A stretch of 10,261 nucleotides of DNA from an uncultured Shinella sp. (GCA_946481465.1 CAMLOC010000063.1:1-10261); one strand, 5' to 3'. Positions 1 through 7,394 are shown, counted from the stretch's first letter. Made by a program: numbers and translations. Notes: generated from the sequence alone by a model not told the origin.

Positions 1-195
1 ATCCTCCAGTGTGCTGAAATAGCCGAAGCCGGATTGAAACACGCGATCTTCCAGCGAAACGGCGACGTCGATATCCGATTCCGGGCCATCGTCACCGCGC
101 GCAACCGAGCCGAACAGCGACATGTGCGTAATGCCGACAGCTTCGAATTCGCTCCGGTGTTCCAGAAGCTTCGCGATGATCTCGTCCCTGGTCAT
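1..195 (-). CDS. MNT-type nucleotidyltransferase (MntA-like antitoxin), 3' part outside window
   Basis: The first 65 residues of a small protein that continues past the left edge. Residues 27-45 read LFGSVARGDDGPESDIDVA, which contains the full GS-X10-DxD signature (G29, S30, D41, D43) of minimal nucleotidyltransferases. In known HEPN/MNT toxin-antitoxin pairs, MntA uses this motif to AMPylate and neutralise a HepT (HEPN-domain) RNase encoded next to it. The partner here would lie beyond position 1, so the TA assignment is inference; a stand-alone nucleotidyltransferase is the alternative. The ATG at 193-195 is the natural start, since it gives the usual short N-terminal helix before the LFGS strand. 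No Shine-Dalgarno precedes it, but a TAGAAT hexamer lies 6 nt upstream. It is read in the same direction as xseB, 44 bp further on. Confidence 0.82.
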   Translation of the reverse strand, partial: MTRDEIIAKLLEHRSEFEAVGITHMSLFGSVARGDDGPESDIDVAVSLEDRVFQSGFGYFSTLED

Positions 196-201
196 GGCAA
201 A

Positions 202-230
202 ATTCTACCACGACGCGAGAAGGCCGTCGA
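202..230 (-). promoter_or_regulatory. Candidate sigma-70 promoter giving a leaderless MNT transcript
   Basis: On the minus strand, TCGACG (230-225; 4 of 6 matches to TTGACA) is followed after exactly 17 bp by TAGAAT (207-202; 5 of 6 matches to TATAAT). Initiation 6-8 nt downstream would fall at or within 1-2 nt of the ATG at 195. The only intergenic sequence between xseB and this gene is 196-239, so the promoter nearly fills it. This is a motif match by eye and is not proof of activity. Confidence 0.35.
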
Positions 231-239
231 GTTGGGGGC

Positions 240-491
240 TTAGGCTCCGTCGAGCGGTTCCGTGCCCTGTGGCTTGCCGGCGCGGTCGAGGCGGATCTTC
301 TCGATGCGGTTCTCGGCGGCCGAGAGCAGCGTCTCGCAATGCTTCTTCAGCGCCTCGCCGCGCTCGTAGATCTCGATGGAGCGGTCGAGCGGCACGTCGC
401 CGCGCTCGAGGGCGGCGACGATCTTCTCCAGTTCCTCCACGGCCTGTTCGAAGGAGAGGGCGGAGACGTCGGGGGTGGCGGCGGTGTTCAT
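240..491 (-). CDS. xseB: Exodeoxyribonuclease VII small subunit
   Basis: 83 residues, the usual size for XseB. The protein is the small helical subunit that binds the C-terminal region of the large subunit XseA in cytoplasmic exonuclease VII, which degrades single-stranded DNA to short oligonucleotides. The family core is clear at residues 12-66: [12 protein letters not shown], then [21 protein letters not shown], then a second helix with [15 protein letters not shown]. The two helices carry coiled-coil-like spacing of Leu/Ile/Ala. The tail after residue 67 is poorly conserved and charged. The ATG at 489-491 is preceded by GAGAGG (503-498) at 6 nt, located inside the end of the upstream gene; the stop of that gene is only 2 bp away, so translational coupling is likely. 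xseA is not in this window, which is common. Confidence 0.95.
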   Translation of the reverse strand: MNTAATPDVSALSFEQAVEELEKIVAALERGDVPLDRSIEIYERGEALKKHCETLLSAAENRIEKIRLDRAGKPQGTEPLDGA

Positions 492-493
492 GG

Positions 494-1420
<927 letters not shown>

Positions 1421-1450
1421 GGCCGGAAGCTACCCATTGCGGTTTGTAAG

Positions 1451-1478
1451 GTCCACGGGAAATGGGCCGTGTCCACGG
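1451..1478. repeat. Pair of 8-bp direct repeats upstream of the deacetylase gene
   Basis: GTCCACGG occurs at 1451-1458 and again at 1471-1478, start-to-start spacing exactly 20 bp (about two helical turns). Both copies lie in the 69-bp gap between the start of the deacetylase gene (1420) and the stop of the reductase gene (1490). The spacing would suit a regulator binding one face of DNA, but a chance repeat in GC-rich DNA is possible. A TTGAAA hexamer (minus, 1486-1481) sits just upstream and could be a -35 element, though no convincing -10 follows at 16-18 bp. Confidence 0.3.
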
Positions 1479-1489
1479 CTTTTCAACCG

Positions 1490-2440
1490 TCAGGGGGCGA
1501 GAAGCAGTTTTCCCGCGCGCGCCGGATCGTCCTGCCGGGCGAGCGCGGCGGGAAGGTCGGAAAGCGGAAAGACGCCGTCGACGGCCGAGGCCAGAAATCC
1601 GGCGCGGATACCGGCAAAGCTGCGCTGGAAGGCCGCCTCGATCGCCGCGCGCGGTGCCGAATGCACCCAGTTGCGCAGCCAGAGGAAGGAGAAGGCCACC
1701 GTCTCGCGCCGGCTCGCCACCAGCGCAGGGTCGAGCTGCGCCCCGCTCAGCGCGCCGTACTGGATGAAGGCGCCGCCGTCGCGGACCTGCCGGAACAGCG
1801 CATTGCCGGGCTCGCCGCCGACCGCGTCGAGCACCGCGTCGAGCGGCGGGGCGGCATTCGGCACGATCTCGCCGGCGAACGTCTCCGCCAGCCGCGCCGC
1901 GCTCGCCGCGCTGCGCACGAGGGCGACGGGCCGAAAGCCGGCCTCGGTGAGCAGCACCAGCAGCATGCGCCCGATGGCTGAGGCCGCGGCCGTGACGCCG
2001 ACGCGCTGGCCTTCTGCCGCGCCGAAATGCGCGCGGGCGGCCTCGACCAGCTGGAAGGCTGTCAGCGGGTTCACATAGGCCATGGCGGCGGCTTCGTCGG
2101 AAAGGTCGTCCGGCACGGCAAAGCACCGGTCGGCCGGGCGCAGGAGAAAGGGTTGCCACAGCCCGCTCGCGCCGATGGGCAGAACGCGCTGGCCGACGGA
2201 AAGCCCGGTGACGCCCGCGCCGAGCGCGGCGATCTCCCCGACGCCCTCGAAGCCGGGCACGAAGGGCAGGACCGTGCGGCTGCGGTAGGCGCCGGTGACG
2301 GGGATGAGGTCGGACGGGTTGATCGCCGCGCGGCGGATGCGGATCTCGACCTCGCCGGGGCCGGGCGCGATGCGCTCGGCTTGCTCCAGGCCGATCACTT
2401 GCCGGGGATCGCCGAACGCTCTAACAACGGCACGAAGCAT
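1490..2440 (-). CDS. Zinc-free MDR oxidoreductase, 2-enoyl thioester reductase-like
   Basis: 316 residues with the medium-chain dehydrogenase/reductase layout. The N-terminal GroES-like part has INPSDLIPVTGAY (40-52) and PGFEGVGEIAALG (62-74). The NADP(H)-binding Rossmann part begins at GVTAAASAIGRML (148-160), followed by LDAVGGE (204-210). The NPSD...GxY pattern is that of mitochondrial and bacterial enoyl thioester reductases (Etr1/MECR type), in which the Tyr is catalytic; Y52 is its counterpart. No Cys ligands for catalytic or structural zinc are present, so the common label 'zinc-dependent alcohol dehydrogenase' would mislead. Likely reaction: NADPH reduction of a 2-enoyl-CoA or quinone-like substrate in the cytoplasm; the exact substrate is unknown. 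The ATG at 2440 lies 20 bp from the divergent thioesterase start. A GGGG run, a weak ribosome site, lies about 6 nt upstream. Confidence 0.82.
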   Translation of the reverse strand: MLRAVVRAFGDPRQVIGLEQAERIAPGPGEVEIRIRRAAINPSDLIPVTGAYRSRTVLPFVPGFEGVGEIAALGAGVTGLSVGQRVLPIGASGLWQPFLLRPADRCFAVPDDLSDEAAAMAYVNPLTAFQLVEAARAHFGAAEGQRVGVTAAASAIGRMLLVLLTEAGFRPVALVRSAASAARLAETFAGEIVPNAAPPLDAVLDAVGGEPGNALFRQVRDGGAFIQYGALSGAQLDPALVASRRETVAFSFLWLRNWVHSAPRAAIEAAFQRSFAGIRAGFLASAVDGVFPLSDLPAALARQDDPARAGKLLLAP

Positions 2441-2460
2441 GGTTTACCCCGGGGCAGGAC

Positions 2461-2862
2461 GTGGAACAGGCGGCAGACATCACGGTCAGCGAGGTCCGGA
2501 TACCCTTCCGCGATATAGACATGCACGGCCACATGCACAATGCCGCCTACTATGCCCATGCCGAGGCGGCCGTCGCCGGGCTCTGGCGGCACCGGCCGCA
2601 AGGCGCGGCCGATCCGGTCTATTTCGTGCGCAAGTCCGCCTGCACCTTCCATCGCGGCCTGAGGCTCGACGACCTTGCCCGCCTGAAGGTGTCCGTCACC
2701 CGCATCGGCGCGACCTCGCTGAGCTTTGCCGTGGTCATTTCCGCCGAGGGTGCGCCGGTCGCCGACCTGGAGATCGTCTGGGTCGCCGTCGATCCGACAA
2801 GCCGCCAGCCCGTCAACGTGCCGCAGCCGGTGCGCGACTGGCTGAAGCCGTTCCTCGCCTGA
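2461..2862 (+). CDS. 4HBT-family hotdog acyl-CoA thioesterase
   Basis: 133 residues, typical for a single hotdog domain of the 4-hydroxybenzoyl-CoA thioesterase/YbgC type. Residues 12-35 carry the signature strand-turn-helix VRIPFRDIDMHGHMHN...YYAHAE: D18 sits at the usual catalytic Asp position, followed by HGHMHN and the long helix of the 'sausage'. The later strands (54-66, 74-93, 97-110) are predicted from alternating hydrophobics. It probably hydrolyses an acyl-CoA or aryl-CoA; substrate unknown. The start is GTG at 2461 with GCAGGA just upstream. The next ATG (2521) would delete D18, so the GTG is needed. It diverges from the reductase and converges on the thiolase, whose stop is 7 bp past its own. 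A weak promoter TTGCCG-N17-TAACAA (2399-2427) would lie inside the reductase 5' coding region. Confidence 0.87.
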   Translation: MEQAADITVSEVRIPFRDIDMHGHMHNAAYYAHAEAAVAGLWRHRPQGAADPVYFVRKSACTFHRGLRLDDLARLKVSVTRIGATSLSFAVVISAEGAPVADLEIVWVAVDPTSRQPVNVPQPVRDWLKPFLA

Positions 2863-2869
2863 CCGTCCC

Positions 2870-4045
2870 TCACAATTTCCGGAAAAGCGTCGCGATCCCC
2901 ATGCCGCCGCCGATGCCCATCATGGCGAGCGCCTCCGCGCCCGCCTCGGCCTCGCGCATCTGCGCGAACAGCCGCGTGACGAGGATGGCGCCGGAAGCGC
3001 CGTAGGGATGGCCGAGCGCCAGCGCGCCGCCGTCGCGGTTGACGGCGGCGGGATCGATGCCGAGCGCATCGAGGCTGGCGAGAACCTGCGCGGCGAAGGC
3101 CTCGTTGAATTCGATGAAGGGAACGTTTGCGGCGTCAAGGCCGGGATGGCGCGCGGCGAGTTTCCGCATGGCCGGCACGGGGCCGAGGCCGAGCAGGTTC
3201 GGATCGACGCCGCAAACCGCGCTGTCGACGATCTCCAGCAGCACCGTCAGCCCCAGCCCTTGCGCTTCGGCGCGCGAGGTGACGAGTACGACGGCGGCGC
3301 CGTCATTGACCGGGCAGGCATTGCCGGCCGTCACGGTGCCGTCCGGGCGGAAGACGGGTTTCAGCGCGGCGAGCTTTTCCAGCGCGGTGTTTTCGCGCGG
3401 GCATTCGTCGTGAAGGACGGGGCCGGCGGGCGTGTCGAGCGGCACGATCTCGCCCGTAAAGCGCCCGGCCTTCCGCGCCGCCACGGCGCGGCGATGGCTT
3501 TCGAGCGCGAAGCGGTCCTGCCGCTCCCGGCCTATTGCGGCATGGGCGGCGACGTTCTCGGCGGCGATGCCCATGTCCGGGTCGCCGATGAAGTCCGGCG
3601 CCATGCGGGCGCGGCGAAGCGGTTCCGGCGCGGCGCCCGGCATTATCGGCGGGCGGAAGCGCAGATGGGCGCGGCTGCTGCTCTCGGTGCCGCCGGCAAG
3701 GTAGAAGCGCCCGGCGCCCGCCTGCACCAGCCGCGCGGCCAGCGTGATTGCCTCCAGCCCCGAGCCGCATTGCCGGTCGACGGTCATGCCGGGCACGCCG
3801 ACGGGCAGGCCCGCTTCCAGCGCGGCGAGGCGCGCGAGATTGCCGGCGCTGTTGGCGGCGTTGCCGAGGATCACGTCGTCGACGGCATCCGGCGCAAGCC
3901 CGGTCTCGTCGAGGATCTTCCGGATGAGCGGTACGGCGAGGCTCGCCGGCTCGACGGCCGAAAGCGTGCCGCCGATGCGGCCGACCGGCGTGCGAAAGGC
4001 CGCGGCGACGACGGGGATGCGGTCAGAGGAAACGGCGGAGCGCAT
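2870..4045 (-). CDS. Thiolase family protein lacking the second catalytic cysteine
   Basis: 391 residues, full thiolase length. Three of four catalytic loops are intact: the nucleophile loop DRQCGSG (C93 at 93), NEAF (314-317) and ALGHPYGASGA (H346). The fourth, normally CxG with the acid/base Cys, reads MMGIGGGMGIA: Gly377 stands where Cys is expected. In SCP2-type thiolases a missing CxG Cys is offset by an HDCF loop in place of NEAF, but here NEAF is kept, so no substitute is visible. Degradative or biosynthetic acyl-CoA:acetyl-CoA transfer may be impaired or altered. The ATG at 4045 overlaps the end of the acyl-CoA ligase gene by 23 bp, indicating translational coupling in the bio operon. 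It is the last gene of that operon. No terminator hairpin was found before the convergent thioesterase gene. Confidence 0.9.
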   Translation of the reverse strand: MRSAVSSDRIPVVAAAFRTPVGRIGGTLSAVEPASLAVPLIRKILDETGLAPDAVDDVILGNAANSAGNLARLAALEAGLPVGVPGMTVDRQCGSGLEAITLAARLVQAGAGRFYLAGGTESSSRAHLRFRPPIMPGAAPEPLRRARMAPDFIGDPDMGIAAENVAAHAAIGRERQDRFALESHRRAVAARKAGRFTGEIVPLDTPAGPVLHDECPRENTALEKLAALKPVFRPDGTVTAGNACPVNDGAAVVLVTSRAEAQGLGLTVLLEIVDSAVCGVDPNLLGLGPVPAMRKLAARHPGLDAANVPFIEFNEAFAAQVLASLDALGIDPAAVNRDGGALALGHPYGASGAILVTRLFAQMREAEAGAEALAMMGIGGGMGIATLFRKL

Positions 4046-5510
4046 CGCTCTCCTCCGCCACCCATTGCCGCACGGTCTTCGCCGCCACCTTGCCGGAGGG
4101 CGTCACCGGCAGGGCGCGGCACAGCCAGATGCGGCGCGGCTGCTTGTAGCGCGGCAGGAATTCCGACAGCGCCGCGGTGAGGGCCAGCGGCGTCAGGCCC
4201 GGCCGCTCCGGCTCGATCACCGCCACGAGTTCGGTGCCGAGATCGGCATGGTCGAGGCCGAAGACATGGGCGGCGCGCACGAGGCAGGTGTCGCAGAGCG
4301 CCATCTCCACTTCCGAAGGATAGATGTTGTTGCCGCCCGAAAGCACCATGCCGCCGGCGCGGCCGAGGAGGTGCAGCGTGCCGTCCGCGTCCAGGAAGCC
4401 GAGGTCGCCGACCGTCGCGAGCGCTCCGAAGCGGGCAAGCCCGGCCCCGTCGCCCTCTCCAAGGTAGCCGGTCGCGACCAGCGGGCTCTCGACGAAGACC
4501 GTGCCCGTCTCGCCCGCCGGCAGCGGCCCGCCGGCATCGTCGAGAACGGTAATCGAGACGCCCGGAAAGGCCTTGCCGACCGCCGTGGCGGAGGCTGGAT
4601 CGCCCGGGGCGGTGACGGTGACGAAGCCGAGTTCGGACGCGCCGTAATATTCGCGCAGCGCCGCCCCGGGGAAATGCGCCGCGCACAGCGCATGGTCGGC
4701 CGCCGTCAGCTTCGCGCCGGCAATCGTGATGGCCGCAACGCCGGCCGTCGCCCCGTCGGCGCAGATCCGCCGCAGCATGGTCGGCACCAGGACGAGGCGG
4801 CGGATCGCATGCGCCCGGATGGTCGTGAGCGCCGCGTCCGGGTCGAAATGCAGGGCGGAATGGAAGGCGCCGCCGGCCAGCAGCGTCTCGGTCATCGCAT
4901 AGAGCGCGAGGCCATGGGCGAGGGGGCCGGGGGCATAGGTGCTCGCCGTCCCGTCGATGCCGAAGAACGGCGCACCCGCGGCAAGGCTGACGCGCCAGGA
5001 GCGCCGGTCGCGGAGGATCGGCTTCGGATCGGCGGTGGTGCCGGAGGTGAACACGATGAGGAACGGATCGTCCGCCGCGCCCTCCGGCAGGGGCGGGGCG
5101 TCCGGCGCGGCGCCTTCGGAAATCACCCGTCGCGCATCACCGCGCCGGCTCTGGATGGCGAGGTCCGCGCCGCGGGCCGTGACGAGGAGGTCGGGATCTA
5201 TTGTCCGGATCAGGCGCTCGCGCATCGTCTCCGGCAGGTGCGGATCGATCAGCGCGGCGCAATTGGCGCCGGCCGTCGCGGCGGCGAAGGCGGCGGGGAA
5301 GAGCGCATGGTTGCCGGTCGCAATGGCGACCAGCCGGCTTTTCGGCCCGATGGGGCTGCGGCCCTGCGGGACGAGGTCGCCGAAAGCGGCATGGAACCGG
5401 CGGGCCGTCGCCGCGAGCGCGGCGTAGGAAAGGACCCGGTCCTCCAGGTGGAAGGCCGGGTTCGCGGGGCGTTCGGCGGCGTGCCGTTCGAGGGCGCCGG
5501 AAAGCGGCAT
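4023..5510 (-). CDS. AMP-forming acyl-CoA ligase (ANL superfamily) of the bioY operon
   Basis: 495 residues from the ATG at 5510, a normal size for a class I adenylate-forming acyl-CoA ligase: acid + ATP + CoA to acyl-CoA + AMP + PPi. Seen motifs are the P-loop FTSGTTADPK (154-163), YYGASELG (288-295; A5 aromatic/Glu), VGDLG with D369 (A7), GRAGG then SGGNNIYPSEVE (383-402; A8) and LPVTPSGK with the catalytic Lys K474 (A10). The A8 hinge residue, usually Asp or Lys, is Gly386. The N-terminal half is shorter than in long-chain ligases and closest in feel to MenE/YhfT-type enzymes. An upstream in-frame TTG (5549) was rejected because it overlaps bioY by 35 bp, while the ATG falls 4 bp after the bioY stop. 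No clear SD, so coupling to bioY is likely. The acid used is unknown; pimelate-like or biotin-related acids are guesses from context. Confidence 0.9.
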   Translation of the reverse strand: MPLSGALERHAAERPANPAFHLEDRVLSYAALAATARRFHAAFGDLVPQGRSPIGPKSRLVAIATGNHALFPAAFAAATAGANCAALIDPHLPETMRERLIRTIDPDLLVTARGADLAIQSRRGDARRVISEGAAPDAPPLPEGAADDPFLIVFTSGTTADPKPILRDRRSWRVSLAAGAPFFGIDGTASTYAPGPLAHGLALYAMTETLLAGGAFHSALHFDPDAALTTIRAHAIRRLVLVPTMLRRICADGATAGVAAITIAGAKLTAADHALCAAHFPGAALREYYGASELGFVTVTAPGDPASATAVGKAFPGVSITVLDDAGGPLPAGETGTVFVESPLVATGYLGEGDGAGLARFGALATVGDLGFLDADGTLHLLGRAGGMVLSGGNNIYPSEVEMALCDTCLVRAAHVFGLDHADLGTELVAVIEPERPGLTPLALTAALSEFLPRYKQPRRIWLCRALPVTPSGKVAAKTVRQWVAEESDALRRFL

Positions 5511-5514
5511 CGGC

Positions 5515-6078
5515 TCAGGCGCGCTGCGGCAGCAGCGGATAGCCGGCAAGCACCGCGCGGCCGGCCAGCATGGCGATGAAGGCCTTGATGAGGTCGCCGG
5601 GCATGAAGACGAGGGAGGCGAGCGTCGTCTCGAAGAAGGCCTTGCCGCTCATATAGGCGAGCCACGGAATGCCGAAGAGGTAGACGACCAGGATGCCGCC
5701 GACGACCGCGGCGCCAAGGAAGGTAAGGAACTGGGCCAGCTCGGCCTGGTCCTCCTTCACGAAGCGCTGGGCGATCAGGCCGCAGACATAGGCGCCGGGA
5801 ACGAAGCCGATGAGATAGCCGGCGGCCGGGCCGGCGAAGACCGCAAGGCCGCCGCGCCCGCCCGACAGGACCGGCAGGCCGATGGCCACGAGCAGCAGCA
5901 CGAGCAGCACGGCGGCCGCGCCGCGCCTTGCGCCGAGAATGCAGCCGGCCAGCATGACGCCGAGCGACTGCGCGGTGATCGGCACCGGAATGAAGCCGAG
6001 CGTGACGGGCGGCAGCAGGCCCAGCACCACGATGATCGCGGCGAAGAGGGCGACGAGGACGATGTCTCTGGTGGTCAT
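5515..6078 (-). CDS. bioY: Biotin transporter substrate-binding subunit BioY
   Basis: 187 residues, an integral membrane S-component of the energy-coupling factor type that binds biotin with high affinity. About six hydrophobic segments are visible (roughly 5-22, 30-50, 54-70, 78-103, 115-141, 152-178). Family motifs include PVPITAQSLGVMLAG (31-45), GLPVLSGGRGGLAVFAGPAAG (67-87), YLFGIPWLAYM (133-143) and FMPGDLIKA (158-166), the last being the BioY hallmark. The ATG at 6078 is chosen over an in-frame TTG 21 bp upstream because GGGGAA sits 6 nt before it and residue 1 then begins the conserved N-terminus. It lies 36 bp after bioN and 4 bp before the ligase gene. With BioM and BioN it forms a full ATP-driven biotin importer. 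Confidence 0.95.
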   Translation of the reverse strand: MTTRDIVLVALFAAIIVVLGLLPPVTLGFIPVPITAQSLGVMLAGCILGARRGAAAVLLVLLLVAIGLPVLSGGRGGLAVFAGPAAGYLIGFVPGAYVCGLIAQRFVKEDQAELAQFLTFLGAAVVGGILVVYLFGIPWLAYMSGKAFFETTLASLVFMPGDLIKAFIAMLAGRAVLAGYPLLPQRA

Positions 6079-6084
6079 GTCGGG

Positions 6085-6090
6085 TTCCCC
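6085..6090 (-). promoter_or_regulatory. Shine-Dalgarno that sets the bioY start
   Basis: GGGGAA on the minus strand with a 6-nt spacer to the ATG at 6078. It lies in the short bioN-bioY gap and supports the ATG over the in-frame TTG at 6099, which would leave this ribosome site inside the coding region. Confidence 0.55.
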
Positions 6091-6114
6091 GGTGGACAAA
6101 ATTGGGTCGAATGC

Positions 6115-6720
6115 TTAGTGCCGCCGAAAGCCGCGCGCGTCAATCGCCATGGCGATCGTATCGGCATCCTTCAGCGTCAGGATGATGAGCGGCACGAGCG
6201 TGGTCAACGGCCGCACCGGCAGGCCGCGCGCCCGGTGGGCGTCGGCTATCTCGCCGTAGCGCGCGAAGATCTCCGGCACGAAGCGGATGACGAGGCCGAC
6301 GGCAAGGCTCACATCGGCCGCGCGCACGAAGCCGAATCGCTCGAGCGGCGTCAGGAGCCGGGTGATCTCGTCCATGAAGGCGGAGATTGCGGTCGTGGCG
6401 GTGACGGCGGCGGCGATGAGAACCAGCGCGCCGAGCCGGCAGAAGACGACCAGCGCCTCATGCAGCGAGTGGAAGGCATAGTTCGCGGCCGCCACGAGCA
6501 GCACGGTGAAAAGCACGAAGCGCACGCGCCGGAAGGCCTCGCCGGGGCCGATGCCGGTCGAAAGATAAAGGACGGCGGAAAGCCCGAGCGCCGGCACGAG
6601 GATGCGCAGGTCCGAAACGAGGAAGAGCCCGATCGCGGCGGTAAAGAGCAGGACCAGCTTGCCGCGCACGGGCATCCGGTGCAGCGGCGAGGAGCCCTCG
6701 ATGTCGAGCCCGTTCAGCAT
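6115..6720 (-). CDS. bioN: Biotin ECF transporter transmembrane component BioN
   Basis: 201 residues, the T-component (EcfT-like) that couples ATP hydrolysis by BioM to the biotin-binding BioY in the inner membrane. Hydrophobic segments at about 20-35, 38-56, 66-80, 92-116 and 135-148 are followed by a cytoplasmic helical part. The two short Ala-Arg-Gly coupling motifs that contact the ATPase are present as HRARGLP (162-168) and DARGF (194-198). It is shorter than EcfT of group II systems, as expected for BioN. The ATG at 6720 overlaps the bioM stop (7-bp overlap) and is preceded by GGGAGA at 7 nt, within the bioM coding end, so the two are translated together. Confidence 0.93.
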   Translation of the reverse strand: MLNGLDIEGSSPLHRMPVRGKLVLLFTAAIGLFLVSDLRILVPALGLSAVLYLSTGIGPGEAFRRVRFVLFTVLLVAAANYAFHSLHEALVVFCRLGALVLIAAAVTATTAISAFMDEITRLLTPLERFGFVRAADVSLAVGLVIRFVPEIFARYGEIADAHRARGLPVRPLTTLVPLIILTLKDADTIAMAIDARGFRRH

Positions 6721-7394
6721 GCCGCGATCTCCCGGTAGGCGCCAATCGCCTCCGCCGGCCGGCCGTCGGCCGCAAGCCGGCCCTCGTGGAACACCAGCAC
6801 CCGGTCGAAGCCGTCGAGCAGCGCCAGGTCGTGCGTGATGACGAGCACCTGCTCGGTGAGGTCCGCCACCGTGCGCTCGATCAGCGCGCGGTTCTTCAGG
6901 TCGAGCTGGTTGGTCGGCTCGTCGAGGATCAGGAGGTCCGGGCCGGTGACGAGCACGCTGGCGATCGCGCCGAGCTGCGTCTCGCCGCCGGAAAGCTCGT
7001 GCACGCGCCGTCGCGCCAGGTGCGAAATGTTGAAGCGGGCGAGCACCGCTTCGGTCCGCTCGGCGATCTCCGCCTTGCCGAAGCCGCGGTTCTTCAGGCC
7101 GAAGGCGATGTCCTCGGAAAGGACCGGCAGGATCATCTGGTGCTGCGGGTTCTGGAAGATGAAGCCGGTTTTCCCGCGCGCGGCGGCCTCGTCCTTCACG
7201 GTGTCCAGCCCGTCGACCGTCACCGTGCCGCCCGTCGGCTTGACGAGCCCATTGATCAGCCGCGCCATGGTGGTCTTGCCCGAGCCGTTGAGCCCGACCA
7301 CGCCGATGCGCCGTTCGCTCAGCGCAAGCGTCAGCGGGTGCAGCGCGGCGCGTCCGGCATAGGTCACCGTGGCGGCGGAGAAGACGATATCCAA
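6714..7394 (-). CDS. bioM: Biotin ECF transporter ATPase BioM
   Basis: 226 residues counted from TTG at 7394; the ATP-binding subunit of the BioMNY importer. All ABC motifs are intact: Walker A GLNGSGKTT (34-42), Q-loop FIFQNPQHQM (78-87), signature LSGGE (134-138), Walker B LLILDEP (154-160) and switch His in VITHDL (185-190). The QNPQ(H)Q form of the Q-loop is typical of ECF/CbiO-type ATPases. No ATG is available near the N-terminus. TTG at 7394 starts directly at the first conserved strand (MDIVFSAATVTYAG), with GGGA about 8 nt upstream. The alternative TTG at 7436 would add a Pro-rich stretch absent from the family and would lie upstream of a likely -10 hexamer. First gene of the five-gene bio operon. 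Confidence 0.93.
   Translation of the reverse strand: MDIVFSAATVTYAGRAALHPLTLALSERRIGVVGLNGSGKTTMARLINGLVKPTGGTVTVDGLDTVKDEAAARGKTGFIFQNPQHQMILPVLSEDIAFGLKNRGFGKAEIAERTEAVLARFNISHLARRRVHELSGGETQLGAIASVLVTGPDLLILDEPTNQLDLKNRALIERTVADLTEQVLVITHDLALLDGFDRVLVFHEGRLAADGRPAEAIGAYREIAAC

Noticed and set aside
1490..2440. Zinc-dependent alcohol dehydrogenase
   Set aside because: No zinc-binding cysteines; the NPSD...GAY motif fits enoyl thioester reductases.
5511..5549. Upstream TTG start for the acyl-CoA ligase
   Set aside because: Would overlap bioY by 35 bp; ATG 5510 lies right after the bioY stop and begins the family N-terminus.
3744..5579. A 611-codon open frame on plus across the ligase
   Set aside because: Antisense shadow of the ligase and thiolase genes; composition is low-complexity and no domain is visible.
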